Assembly (NCBI GenBank): GCA_033807775.1
Contig: CM066317.1
Span: forward strand, 9,755,870-9,819,869
From: Saussurea involucrata
Taxonomy: Eukaryota > Streptophyta > Magnoliopsida > Asterales > Asteraceae
Reading direction: 5' to 3'
Length of the DNA stretch: 64,000 nucleotides
Position numbers and translations under genes: made by a program. Below are positions 1-11,960 of the stretch, in pieces. The notes under the pieces are model-generated. The model was not told the origin of the DNA and did no database searches. It worked only from the letters and a program-made list of their open reading frames with translations. Every line of letters starts with the position of its first letter. Positions within the stretch are counted from its first letter, which is position 1.

Positions 1-1682
1 TAGACATAAAGGTTTTGAAATCTTTGAAAAATCTTTTATAAAACGTCTATAAAAACCACCATGACCAAGAAAGCTTCTGATTCCTTTAACAGTGGTTGGT
101 TCAGGTAGTTTTTCAATAACTTCAAGTTTAGCTTTATCTACCTCAACTCCTCTTTTTGATATTAAATGACCAAGGACAATCCCTTCTGTAACCATGAAAT
201 GACATTTTTCCCAGTTAAGAACCAAGTCAGTTTCCTCACACCTTTTAAGACTTTGTTTTAAATTTTCCAAACAATGATCAAAAGATGAACCATAAACATA
301 AAAATCATCCATAAATATTTCAATGGATTTTTCAAGCATGTCAGAAAATATGGACATCATGCATCTTTGGAAAGTAGCAGGTGCATTGCAAAGTCCAAAC
401 GGCATTCTCCTAAAGGCAAAAGTGCCAAAAGGATAAGTGAAAGTGGTCTTCTCTTGGTCTTCTGGTACTATGGCTATCTGATTGTAACCTGAGAATCCAT
501 CCAAGAAGCAGTAAAACTCTTTTCCAGCCAACCTGTCCAACATTTGATCAACAAAAGGTAAAGGAAAATGATCTTTTTAAGTAGCATTGTTTAGTCTACG
601 GTAGTCCATGCAAATTCTCCATCCGAAGACTATTCTAGTTGGGATGAGTTCATTCTTGTCATTGGAAATGACAATGATCCCTCCCTTCTTAGGCACACAT
701 TGGACTGGACTAACCCAAGAACTACTGGCTATTGGGAAAATAATTCCTACATCTAACCATTTAAAAATTTCCTTTTTCACTACCTCTTTCATGACAGGGT
801 TCAGCCTTCTTTGAGGTTCTATGGATTTGAAGTTCTTTTCTTCTAAGATGATCTTATGTTGACAAATGGAAGGACTAATCCCCCTAAGGTCAGCAATAGT
901 CCATCCTATGGCCTTGGTGTGCAACTTCAACATATCCACTAACTTCTTTTCCTGATGCAGTTCTAGGGTAGATGATATGATGACAGGCAATTTGTCCTCT
1001 TCTCCTAGAAAGGCATACTTCAGATGGGTTGGGAGTTTCTTCAACTCCATGTCAGGTGGAGAGACTATGGAAGGCACGGCTGGTTTTTGCTCACTATTTT
1101 CCAGCAGCTCAAATGCTGCAGCAACCAAAGGGACAGTCTCCTCTTCTATGGAAATATCATCATCATCATATTCCTCACTTTCTCCCTCATCCTCCTCATC
1201 TATCCTACAGGTCTGGTTGACTCCTTCCTCATGACATAATGACTCAATGGTACCTAAGCTTGAACAATCTTCCATATCATTAGGGTACTTTAAAGAATTG
1301 AAAACATTAAATGTGACTTTTTGGTCTTGGAGTCTCATGGTCAACTCTTCTTTCTGGACATCTATCAAAGTTCTACCTGTGGCTAAGAAAGGTCTCCCCA
1401 AAAGTATAGGGATATCTTTGTCATCCTCAAAGTCTAAAATGATAAAGTCAGCTGGAAAGATGAATTTGTCAACTTGGACCAACACATCTTCAATCTCACC
1501 CTTTGGACAGGCAATGGCCTTATCTGCTAAGATGAGTGTAATTGTGGTAGGTCTGGCCTCTCCTATGCCTAAGCTTTTGAAAATTGACAAAGGCATGAGA
1601 TTGACACTGGCACCTAAATCACACAAAGCTTGTCCAACTTCTTTCCCACCTATTGACACTGGCACCTAAATCACACTGGCAC
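1..1682 (-). pseudogene. Athila-type Ty3/gypsy pol fragment (protease and start of reverse transcriptase)
   Basis: This is the polyprotein region of an Athila-lineage LTR retrotransposon. Reading leftward on the minus strand, the aspartic protease motif CDLGASVNLMPLSIF and the LLGRPFLATG block lie at about 1630-1380, then a linker, then the RT start with WVSPVQCVPKKGG and CMDYRRLNNAT at about 720-580. RT continues to position 1 with PFGLCNAPATFQ and the catalytic box FMDDF. A TAA stop at 577-579 interrupts the RT frame just after NNAT, and coding similarity resumes in the same frame beyond it, so this is a nonsense mutation. At the right end the frame is closed by a TAG next to a small local repeat at the junction with the inserted element. 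The rest of RT, RNase H and integrase lie outside the window. The family call rests on the Athila-like protease and on the tRNA-Asp primer site at 9169-9186. Confidence 0.88.
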
Positions 1683-1961
1683 CTAACACCCCGATTTTTG
1701 TAAAGTGTTACGATTAATTTTATTTAAGTAAAATTATTCGATAAGATTAATTTTATAGTTTATCCCCAAGTGAGTTATACTATGTGTTTTATTGGAATAA
1801 TAAGTAAGGAGTAAACTTTAATTTTAATTTATAAGATGAGGGATTAAAGTTGTCATGAGATGAAAGTTTGAGGTTGGGTTGGTTAAAGTGATGAAACATC
1901 ATCACCACCACCGCCTCTTTTAGTCAAAAGAGGAGAAAGTGAGATATTTTGGATATCTCAT

Positions 1962-1995
<34 letters not shown>

Positions 1996-2327
1996 TGGTA
2001 CTGCAAGAGAGAAACAGAGAGAAAGAATAGAAAGAATAGAGAGAAAGAAGAGAGAAAGAAAAGAAGGAGGAATCAAGTTTTTGTCATCAAGATTTGATTT
2101 CCAGAATCATTGAAAGCTGTTTGGATCTTGAATCTTTGATTTGTGCAAGAGAAGTGGGTTTTATCTCCATAAGGTGAGTTCATCCTATTTTGGTTTTATA
2201 AACCTTGAAATTGAGGATTTTAGTGTTGTTATTGTATCTATATGCTTTACAACAGTTAGAATGATATGGATTGAACTAAGAACGAAAATATTGGGGTTGA
2301 TTGATGGTAAAACTGAAGAACAGCCGT

Positions 2328-2665
2328 AGTTTCCGGATAGAATGAAGTGTCCGGAAACCTCTGTACGAAGGAATCCGGACGAAGCAAAAATATCCGGTAA
2401 GTCCTGATTTTGTAGTTTCCGGATGAAATTAGATACCGGATGGTATCTGGATTACCTTGGTTTTCGGATGACATCCGGATTGAGTATGTTTCCGGTAAAT
2501 ATCCGGACAGTGCTAGTATTCGGTAAATGTTGATGTCCGGAAAGATTCATACACCCGGTAAGTTGTGTGTATCCGGAAAGTTATGTTGTCCGGATAGTTT
2601 CATGGTGTCCGAAAACTTTGGTCGTCCGGTTACTTTTGAGGTTCCGGATACTTTTGAGTATCCGG
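2328..2665. repeat. Dense TCCGGA/TCCGGT palindrome field in LTR
   Basis: The hexamer TCCGGA, or one-base variants such as TCCGGT, occurs at irregular spacing of roughly 12-30 bp over about 340 bp. The right LTR has the same field at 5712-6050, and a related solo LTR at 42028-42295 has one too. Confidence 0.8.
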
Positions 2666-2814
2666 TAACTTTGTGTTTGTCGACTCTTGGATAGAGTATG
2701 ATTGAGGAATGGAAATACAATCCTAGTAGCTTGAACATACATACTGTTGGATGGTAGTGTGTTAGGCTTAAAGGTTGCTTTAGTTTGATACTAAGCAGGT
2801 GTGTAGTATATGTT

Positions 2815-2999
2815 ACATAAATGTGATTTGCTCATACTGAATGCTATGAGGAATCGATTTTATATAAATGTGATTTGCTTATACTGAATGCTATGAGGAA
2901 TCTATGTTATATAAATGTGATTTGCTTATATTGAATGCTATGAGGAATCTATGTTATATAAATGTGATTTGCTTATACTGAATGATATGATAAATCTAT
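2815..2999. repeat. Four tandem copies of a 47-bp repeat in LTR
   Basis: The core ATAAATGTGATTTGCTTATA followed by CTGAATGCTATGAGGAATC is repeated about four times. The right LTR carries the same array at about 6198-6385. Confidence 0.8.
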
Positions 3000-3239
3000 A
3001 TTAAGCATTAACTTGCACGAGTAGAAATAAGTGTAATGGATCCATAGGCACTAGTGTTTTGTAATCATATGGAATGGGCGTGTGGATTAATCGTATGTCC
3101 AGTGTGTGTGAGAAATCGTGGAATTGGCGTGTGGATTAATCGTAGTTCCCGATTCCTAAGGAAGAGAAGAGATTGGCATGTGTAATTGTAATCTCTACTT
3201 CCTTTCTAAGAAATTGGCTTGTGTAATTGTAATTTCTTG

Positions 3240-3563
3240 GATATGAGCATTAATCTAGAATCCGTGGAGATTCGTAGTGCGGCTCTGGAATATGATATGA
3301 GCATTAATCTAGAATCCGTGGAGATTCATAGTGTGGCTCTGGAATATGATATGAGCATTAATCTAGAATCCGTAGAGATTCGTAGTGCGGCTCTGGAATA
3401 TGATATGAGCATTAATCAAGAATCCGTAGAGATTCGTAGTGCGACTCTGGAATATGATATGAGCATTAATCTAGAATCCGTGGAGATTCGTAGTGCGGCT
3501 CTGGAATATGATATGAGCATTAATCTAAAATCCATAGAGATTCGTAGTGCGGCTCTGGAACAT
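3240..3563 (+). repeat. Six tandem copies of a 54-bp repeat in LTR
   Basis: The unit translates in one frame as DMSINLESVEIRSAALEY, 18 residues, giving a 132-codon open frame at 3219-3617. The right LTR copy (6624-6947) is also six units and open over 132 codons. The period is a multiple of three, so an open frame across the array is expected once one unit is open; no protein role is claimed. Confidence 0.88.
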
Positions 3564-4287
3564 GATATCATGACTGACTTAGTGTTAGTCATATTTCCGT
3601 TAACTAGAAATGAATGAATAGGAAATATAGAATTGCTATTCATGTTGATTAATTGAATAGGCAAAGTAAGAATTGCTATTCATGTATATATGAGAGAATA
3701 GGCAAAGTATAGTTTCTATTCGTATTTGAGATGTAGAAACATGAATTAGACGAAGTGTAAGTGTTGTTATTCCTATGTTTTCGATGGATTAGAAATAGGC
3801 AATATATAAGTGCTATTTCTGCTTCTATTCCAAGGAGAAGGTATGGTGATTGAATAAACTAGATCGATAAACTAGAATCTGTGATTATTCGTAGTAGGCT
3901 ATTGAATATGGTGTTATGACTTTTTGAATGAGAGTCATACTCATAGGATTGAGTATGATTCTGTTATTATGAGATGAGTGAGTATGAGTATGGTAAGAAC
4001 GAGTGTAAGTCAAGTGTGATAAACCTTGTTTACATTGATTTAAAATATTATTTTGAAACTGAATGTTCTCACTAGGCGTTAGCCTAATCGTTTCAAATTA
4101 CATTTTCTTACCAGGTATGAACTCAGGGAAGTAATGGGACGAGTGGAGAGTTTATAGTGGCGACACGTTAATGTAAATTGACTCTTGTTATTATTTCCAC
4201 TCATTAAGAATGTTTATGTTATGGATAGAAGATGAGTAAACCCTTTTATTTCAAGTTTAAATTTGCCCTGATTTTTAGGGTGTTACA

Positions 4288-5084
4288 ATATGGTATCAGA
4301 GCATTAGTTTAAGTGAACTAGGTATGATTATGAGATACCTAAACTTAAACTGAGATGAATTAAGATTTGATTTGTGAGATATGGGTAGAAGCACTAAGAC
4401 GAGATGGTCTTAAGAGTCGACGAAAATACAGGAATTAAGGATTGTTATGATGGTAACAAGGATTCTTATGTATAGTATGTTCATAATTTCAATTAACTAC
4501 TGTTATTATGAATATATTGTTATGTAAGTATACTTGTTTATATTTGTTTTGGCAAATGGAAGTGATATCGTTTGACGATACTATTGCACATATAAGAGTT
4601 TCAAGTATATCACGAGTAATTGAACCATTCAATTAACTCGTTGAGCTTTCCAGATAAGAATCTCTAGGATGATATGTGTATGCTTGACGATGAATCGTTC
4701 ACAAGTAGTAGATAAGGTGGACAGTTGGATCCAATATTGATCTACTAGTCTTCAGTAGAGGTTGTGACCCAACCCGAGTATGGACTAGTTTGTCTCCCGG
4801 TAATCGCGTTTTAGAGATAAGATTACTGGAGAATTTCGATTTTAAATTCCGATCAAGGAATAGATACTGAACGAGTAGAACTTTGACTAATAACCAAAGG
4901 AGACCAATAGAGTTTTATGTTGTTTCCAAGTTGGGGAGCGAGAAATGGTGAAAGTATCACTGTGGAAACATTATAGAAGTATTAAGGTGGCTTGAGAAAC
5001 TAAAAGAGGATATGCAGCACGAATATCCTCATCTATACCTAGCTTTGATTTCGAGGACGAAATCATTTTCTAGTTGGAGAGTAT
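4288..5084 (+). pseudogene. Short interior of the giant-LTR element with remnant chromovirus pol C-terminus
   Basis: No open reading frame of note is present in 797 bp. Near the right end, about 5010-5035, the frame reads MQHEYPHLY, followed by a TTCGAGGACGAAATCATTTT block. This matches the C-terminal tail (ED-M-x3-YP-LF) and the 3-prime junction of Tekay/Del chromovirus polyproteins. I infer that the element arose by internal deletion of a Tekay-type parent and depends on proteins supplied in trans. Confidence 0.65.
4291..4302 (+). other. Primer binding site (tRNA-Met type)
   Basis: TGGTATCAGAGC lies 3 bp after the LTR end. This is the classical plant initiator-Met tRNA primer site. Confidence 0.85.
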
Positions 5085-7681
5085 TGTAACACCCCGATTT
5101 TTGTAAAGTGTTACGATTAATTTTATTTGAGTAAAATTATTTGATAAGATTAATTTTATAATTTATCCCTGAGTGAGTTATACTATGTGTTTTATTGGAA
5201 TAATAAGTAAGGAGTAAACTTTAATTTTAATTTATAAGATGAGGGATTAAAGTTGTCATGAGATGAAAGTTTGAGGTTGGATTGGTTAAAGTGATGAAAC
5301 ATCATCACCACCATCGCCTCTTTTAGTCAAAAAAGGAGAAAGTGAGATATTTTGGATATCTCATGGTGTGTGTGTGTGTGTGTGTTTTTTTGGTATTTCA
5401 AGAGAGAAACAGAGAGAAAGAATATAAAGAATAGAGAGAAAGAAGAGAAGGAGGAATCAAGTTTTTGTCATCAAGATTTGATTTCCAGAATCATTGAAAG
5501 CTGTTTGGATCTTGAATCTTTGATTTGTGCAAGAGAAGTGGGTTTTATCTCCATAAGGTGAGTTCATCCTATTTTGGTTTTATAAACCTTGAAATTGATG
5601 ATTTTAGTGTTGTTATTGTATCTATATGCTTTACAACTGTTAGAATGATATGGATTGAACTAAGAACGAAAATATTGGGGCTGATTGATGGTAAAACTAA
5701 AGAACAACCATAGTTTCTGGATAGAATGAAATATCCGGAAACCTCTGTACGAAGGAATTCGGACGAAGCAAAAATATCTGGTAAGTCCTGATTTTGTAGT
5801 TTCCGGATGAAATTAGATACAGGATGGTATCCGGATTACCTTGGTTTCCGGATGACATCCGGATTGAGTATGTTTCCGGTAAATATCTGGACAGTGCTAG
5901 TATTCGGTAAATGTTGATGTCCGGAAAGATTCATACACCCGGTAAGTTGTGTGTATCCGGAAAGTTATGTTGTCCGGATAGTTTCATGGTGTCCGGAAAC
6001 TTTGGTTGTCCGGTCACTTTTGAGGTTTCGGATACTTTTGAGTATCCGGTAACTTTGTGTTTGTCGACTCTTGGATAGAGTATGATTGAGGAATGGAAAT
6101 ACAATCCTAGTAGCTTGAACATACATATTGTTGGATGGTAGTGTGTTAGGCTTAAAGGTTGCTTTAGTTTGAAACTAAGCAGGTGTGTAGTATATGTTAT
6201 ATAAATGTGATTTGCTGATACTGAATGCTATGAGGAATCTATGTTATATAAATGTGATTTGCTTATACTGAATGCTATGAGGAATCTATGTTATATAAAT
6301 GTGATTTGCTTATATTGAATGCTATGAGGAATCTATGTTATATAAATGTGATTTGCTTATACTGAATGATATGAGAAATCTATATTAAGCATTAACTTGC
6401 ACGAGTAGAAATAAGTGTAATGGATTCATAGGCACTAGTATTTTTGTAATCACATGGAATGGGCGTGAGGATTAATCGTAATTCCAGTGTGTGTGAGAAA
6501 TCGTGGAATTGGCGTGTGGATTAATCGTAGTTCCTGATTCCTAAGAAGAGAAGAGATTGGCACGTGTAATTATAATCTCTACTTCATTTCCAAGAAATTG
6601 GCTTGTGTAATTGTAATTTCTTGGATATGAGCATTAATCTAGAATCTGTGGAGATTCGTAGTGCGGCTCTGGAATATGATATGAGCATTAATCTTGAATC
6701 TGTGGAGATTCGTAGTGCGGCTCTGGAATATGATATGAGCATTAATCTAGAATCCGTGGAGATTCGTAGTGCGCCTCTGGAATATGATATGAGCATTAAT
6801 CTAGAATCTGTGGAGATTCGTAGTGCGGCTCTGGAATATGATATGAGCATTAATCTAGAATCCGTGGAGATTCGTAGTGTGGCTCTAGAATATGATATGA
6901 GCATTAATCTAGAATCCATAGAGATTCGTAGTGCGGCTCTAGAACAAGATACCATGACTGACTTAGTGTTAGTCATATTTCCGTTAACTAGAAATGAATG
7001 AATAGGCAATATAGAATTGCTATTCATGTTGATTAATTGAATAGGCAAAGTAAGAATTGCTATTCATGTATATATGAGAGAATAGGCAAAGTATAGTTGC
7101 TATTCGTATTTGAGATGTAGAAACATGAATTAGACGAAGTGTAAGTGTTGTTATTCCTATGTTTTCGACGGATTAGAAATAGGCAATATATAAGTGCTAT
7201 TTCTGCTTCTATTCCAAGGAGAAGGTATGGTGATTGAATGTAAGTCTTTAGGCTTGATCGATAAACTAGAATCCGTGATGATTCGTAGTAGGCTATTGAA
7301 TATGGTGTTATGACTTTTTGAATGAGAGTCACACTCATAGGATTGAGTATGATTCTGTTATTATGAGATGAGTGAGTATGAGTATGGTAAGAACGAGTGT
7401 AAGTCAAGTGTGATAAACCTTGTTTACATTGATTTAAAATATTATTTTGAAACTGAATGTTCTCACTAGGCGTTAGCCTAATCGTTTCAAATTACATTTT
7501 CTTACCAGGTATGAACTCAGGGAAGTAATGGGACGAGTGGAGAGTTTATAGTGGCGACACGTTAATGTAAATTGACTCTTGTTATTATTTTCACTCATTA
7601 AGAATGTTTATGTTATGGATAGAAGATAAGTAAACCCTTTTATTTCAAGTTTAAATTTGTCCTGATTTTTAGGGTGTTACA
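5085..7681 (+). repeat. 3-prime LTR of the giant-LTR element
   Basis: Intact TGTAACACC...GGTGTTACA ends, 2597 bp. Same internal order as the left LTR: GT microsatellite (shorter, about 5364-5385), TCCGGA field (5712-6050), 47-bp repeats and six 54-bp repeats (6624-6947). Differences from the left LTR are scattered point changes and small indels, so the insertion is not brand new. Confidence 0.9.
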
Positions 7682-8995
7682 TTTGTGCAGGTGGATTCAA
7701 ACATGGACTAGTCCAAGAGAAGTTTGGGTGCTGCTTCCAACTGGCATTGTATGTGTTGGAGTGAGGACTAGGTCTGTTTTGAGCATAATTTACAGATTCA
7801 GAATTATGAGGACAGTCATAAGAATGTTCCTCACCACAACATACACATTGCACAGAAAGGACAGGTGCATGAGGTTTAGCGGCAGCTGGCTGTGCTCCTT
7901 TACCTGAAGTGATGTTTTTAAGCATATTAGTCATGGAAGCTAGCTGAGCTATCAATGCAGTGTATGCATCTATCTCATGCAACCCGACAGTCTTCTTTTA
8001 AGTTGAAGTTTGAGCTCTTGGATCAGCCCATTGTCCATTATTTGTTGAAATCTTTTCAAGAATTTCATACCCGGTATTGTAGGTGTTAAAGGTAAAGGCC
8101 CCTCCTGAAGTCGCATCGAGCATTTGTTTTGCATTGGAATCAAGCCCATTGTAAAACGTCTCGAGTTGAATACAGTAGGGAATGCCATGGTGAGGGCATT
8201 TCCTTAACAATTCTTTAAACCTTTCCCATGCATCGGGAATTGCTTCATCGTCCAGTTGTTTAAACATGCAAATTTCGTTTCTAGACTTAGCATTACGAGT
8301 AGGTGGAAAATATTTTCGCAAAAACTTCTCAGCCATATCACTCCAATATGATACCGAACCTGGTGTTAATGAATTGAACCATACTCTTGCCTTATCCCTT
8401 AGCGAAAATGGAAACAACGTAAGCCTTAAGGCTTCCGGTGAAACTCCAGGGATTAGAAAAACATCGATGATCTCCATAAAAGATTTTAAATTGGGATCCT
8501 CCGATGGTAATCCGGAAAATTGACCATTGGCTTGCAACATATGAAACATGAAAGGTTTTGGTTCAAAATGTAATGTATCTAATTGTGGCCTAACAATCCT
8601 ATAATTTAATTGCTCAAACTTTGGGATTGCATAGTCCATAATTCTTCCATCTTTCGAGTTTGCAAGGTCAATGACGTTAAGTGGTTCAACATTACCAATA
8701 GATCCATTATCATCGCCTTCCTCATTGTTATGATTGTGAAGTGGTGGATTTTGTTGAAAAGGTGGATTTTGTTGAAATGGATGAAACGGTGGATTACCAA
8801 AAAGTGGTGGATTACCAAAAAATGGTGGATTTTGATTATTATTTACAAAGATTGGCGGAGGCCGAATTGGATTTTCTAAAGGTGGTTTCACGGGATTTTC
8901 CAAAGGCGGCCGAACGGGATTTTCTAAAGGTGGTGGATTTGGTGGTCTATTTTCAAAACCGGGTGGGGTCCGTCCATATTGAGAGAGTTTGATGT
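7682..8995 (-). pseudogene. Athila-type gag, broken
   Basis: On the minus strand the N-terminus is proline-rich, with repeats of the type PPLENPVRPP and NPPF. Next comes a retrotransposon gag domain: LFPFSLRDKARVWFNSL, then the WERFKELLRKCPHHGI and FYNGLD blocks. A TAA at 7998-8000 interrupts the frame, and coding similarity continues in the same frame as TVGLHEIDAYTALIAQL to a zinc-knuckle-like CVCCGEEHSYDCPHN at about 7850. The frame is cut at 7682 by the giant-LTR element. Several hundred codons expected between knuckle and protease are absent from both sides, so the insertion was accompanied by a deletion. The true start is upstream of 8903, in the QYGRTPPGFENRPP stretch. Confidence 0.85.
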
Positions 8996-9168
8996 TCTTT
9001 GAATTCTTCTTCTTTGATGAAAAGTTCTCTCAATATCCGGATCTAACTCGAAAAGTTCCCCACGTGATATTCTTGGCATACACCACTTTCATAAAATCTT
9101 CAAAATTCCCAACGGTGCTAGAAAAATAAAATCTTTGAAAATACTTTTATAGACTTTTAGCTTACCAA

Positions 9169-9186
9169 TCCCCGGCAACGGCGCCA
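9169..9186 (-). other. Primer binding site complementary to tRNA-Asp
   Basis: Minus-strand TGGCGCCGTTGCCGGGGA is an exact complement of the plant tRNA-Asp 3-prime end. This is the usual primer for Athila/Tat-type elements and fixes the orientation of the gag-pol on either side of the giant-LTR insertion. Confidence 0.9.
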
Positions 9187-9192
9187 AAAACT

Positions 9193-10958
9193 TGATGAGT
9201 GCGTGCTTTGAATACGCCTACAGACGTGTGCTAATAGAACCAATAAGCAAGTATACTTATATAGAACTATGTCGTCTCTCAAGTAATAAAGTGGTAAAAT
9301 ACCGAATATCGTCCCACGGAGATTGGAGTTAAAATTGCCATTAAAGTATGATGAAAGAAATGATTTCAGAAGATGATTTGGAAGAAAATATCTTTGATTG
9401 GTTGGTTGAGAATTATCACAGATGCTAATTAACAGTAATAAAAGAGAAGCAAGGGTGTAAGACTTGTGATGATACATTAAACCAAATTCCAGTAGACTAA
9501 TGCTGCAGTAATGCTGCAGCATAACAGTGACAAAAACTAGTTTTACTAACTACTTTGAGACACGTTCCTCTCGGACTCTCACCATCCCATGATTCCAGTA
9601 GCAGTCAGCAATCTCATCTCTGAGCAGAACCAAAGGTAAAGGAATGATGAAATGGAGTTCTCAAAGTATACGGCGAAACAATTTCTCTTTGTTAAAAGTT
9701 ACTCTCTCGATATAACCCCCGTACCTCCCAAGTTGGTGTACACCTAAGTAGCTTATCTCTAAGTCTACTCCATTTTAACCCTTTGAGAAAAAGATAACTT
9801 ATCAAGAATGAATCATTTTAGAAAACAAAAGTGACAACTCTCGTTGCAAGTAACTCTCTCGATATTACCCCTTATGTCATCCAAATTGACATGCTATTTA
9901 ATGGCCTATCTCTAGGTCCATGACACTTTAACACTATCAAAGTGATCAATTTGTCAAAGGATTGTATTATCTTGAAGAAACTTGGGTTGGAATAATAAAA
10001 CATCATTTTTGCCACAAAAACGCCTACTTTCCTTTGGTTAACATATCACCATTTGCCTCACACCCAAGCTTTTATGCTTAGCGACTCATGACAATAAATA
10101 AAAGAAAGCAAATGTAAAAGACTTGGAATGTAAACATGATGCTTGAAAAGTAAATGACTTGGAAATGTAAATGGCTATAACTAAAATGACAAGAAAATAA
10201 ATTGCAAGTAAGTAAAATGACAAGAATGTAAAGCGGAAAGTAAGTGCAATAATGTAAAGTACTGAAATGAAGTGCTGGAAATTAAAGACGTAAAGTAAAT
10301 GACAATATTGAAGCTGAAAAACGGATTTAAAGTAAGCAATTTAAAACTGTCAGATTAATGCTACGGAGGTGCTGCAAGAATTCATCTGGGTAGAAGGAGA
10401 TTCAAAGAAGAAATGAAGAACAATAAGAACAAGAATGTTTCTGAAGATGATTGGAATTAAAGGAGGGAATTGGTACTGATTAAGAATCGGCCCAAGTGGT
10501 GTAGTAAATTAAATGACCCTAAGCCCTCTATTTATGGTACAAATAGAGGGACCAAAAGTGTAACAAGCAACTAATCCCATTAGGTTACAATGACTAAGTT
10601 AAGCATAAGTAACTAGAAAGTACACAAAAGACTTAAGTTACAACTAGAGTGTTCAATCAGCTGATACAAATGGAAAGACCATTGGACAAAAGAAAAGCCA
10701 TTTCCACTCCATATTAATCATCCGCCAATTCCCCTTGCAAAAGCGCCAGATTCATGCTCCAGCCATGCTGCAGCACTGCATGTGATAAAAAAGGATTTGC
10801 CAATTGACCCAAACATTAGCCATTCATCCTAAATAGCACAAGTAAACCACAAACCTTAGCTCCAACCTAATAAAAGAGAAAAGAAGTGAAAAAATGACTC
10901 AAGTTGGGATATTAAAGTGCAAAAAACAATATCATATTCAAACTATTTTGAAGTAACA
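9193..10958 (-). repeat. 5-prime LTR of the Athila element
   Basis: The inner edge lies just beyond the primer site, where the minus strand ends ...CACTCATCA. The outer edge is placed at the minus-strand TGTTACTTC at about 10958 because this gives TG...CA ends and a length of 1.77 kb, usual for Athila. The outer boundary is an inference: the partner LTR is outside the window. No real gene is seen inside. Confidence 0.6.
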
Positions 10959-11960
10959 ATTTGATTTTCTTCCATGATAATTTACCATCCCATAAATATT
11001 TTTATCTTTTTTCATCTTTACCTTCTCCCTTTCTCAATCTCCATGACTCTCCAACTCGCCTATCATTTTCTCAAAAGTGCACCTTTTCAACAATGCTAAG
11101 CATTTTTCTTCCTTTAGTTTCATTATGGGGCGGAAGTAGATGAAATCGTCTAACAGAAAAGCAAAAAGCAAAAAACAAAGAGAGAAGATGGGTGGAGTAC
11201 ACTCTCGAGAGGATCCGTAGATTAAAGGAGAGGGTAAATATGGAATTATTAACTGCTGATTGTGGTAAGTACATATTATTCTTATCTCTTACTCTAATCA
11301 GATGCACGGTAAGCGTTAAAGTTGGATAAGAGGCGGTTTTTGTTTTGGTAAACATATCGGTTCTTACCTGGACAAGGGCCTCTTACCGGATAAGATATGG
11401 TAAGAGGTTAGTGAACACACCCTTGGTTAATGGGCCCTTTTTGGGACATGTAAAAACAAATGGATTTTCTTTCACATGTCTTGACCAAAAAATATAAGAT
11501 TGATCTTAGACCCAGCACCCGGTTGGGCCCTTTTTGGGACATGTAAAAACAAATAGATTTTCTTTCACATGTCTTGACCAAAAAATATAAGATTGATCTT
11601 AGACCCAGCACCCGGTTTCGATCCTGGTTCTGGGACTGACCCGTTCTTTTATATAAATTTTTTATAGAAGTTTTTATAATTTATGATTTTTGAAATTGAG
11701 CATTATACACTTTAAATAGTACATTTGTTTGAAAGAGAATATGAACGAGTTGTATTGTAATTTATAAAATCATGAAAAAACAATTCTTTGCATAGTCGGT
11801 CCATGGACGGGCCTTGAATTTCCAAAAATCTCATAACCGATCTTGATCTGCCTAACCAATTTCCAATCGATCTTGTTCCAAGACCGTGTCTCTAACTGAA
11901 ACTACCCCTTCTAAAAGTTAGATCTTAAGTTATTGAGATAATAACTTGACTTTGTGATAA
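10959..11960. other. Intergenic stretch without a recognisable gene
   Basis: About 1 kb of AT-rich DNA. Only short unsupported open frames occur. The one clear structure is a 93-bp tandem duplication (separate entry). Confidence 0.6.
11427..11612. repeat. 93-bp tandem duplication
   Basis: The block from GGGCCCTTTTTGGGACATG to GACCCAGCACCCGG occurs twice in direct succession with about one base change (GGATTTTC versus AGATTTTC). Confidence 0.85.

Larger units (their letters stand above)
1682..4287 (+). repeat. 5-prime LTR of the giant-LTR element
   Basis: Starts in ...TAACACCCCGATTTTT and ends in ATTTTTAGGGTGTTACA. It contains a GT microsatellite (about 1962-1992), a purine-rich GAGAGAAAG tract (about 2005-2060), a field of TCCGGA palindromes (2328-2665), four 47-bp repeats (2815-2999) and six 54-bp repeats (3240-3563). 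All recur in the right LTR in the same order. Confidence 0.9.
1682..7681 (+). mobile_element. Non-autonomous Tekay-like LTR retrotransposon with giant LTRs, inserted in the Athila element
   Basis: Two direct repeats of about 2.6 kb (1682-4287 and 5085-7681) flank only 797 bp of interior. The ends are TGTAACACC...GGTGTTACA; the first LTR has lost its initial TG. A tRNA-Met-type primer site follows the left LTR at 4291-4302, and a purine-rich tract (TAGTTGGAGAG) precedes the right LTR. The interior holds no gag or pol apart from a short remnant of a chromovirus pol C-terminus. LARD-like or TRIM-like is the appropriate label. No matching target-site duplication is seen: the flanks are ...CTGGCACC on the left and TTTGTG on the right, so the insertion site has been rearranged. 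Confidence 0.85.

Noticed and set aside
577..1665. A 362-codon frame as a host aspartic protease gene
   Set aside because: The frame starts at a non-ATG codon right after a stop and runs from an Athila protease into RT with a nonsense codon; it is a retrotransposon remnant.
3240..3563. Regularly repeated units resembling a CRISPR array
   Set aside because: The repeats are contiguous with no unique spacers and lie inside plant LTRs.
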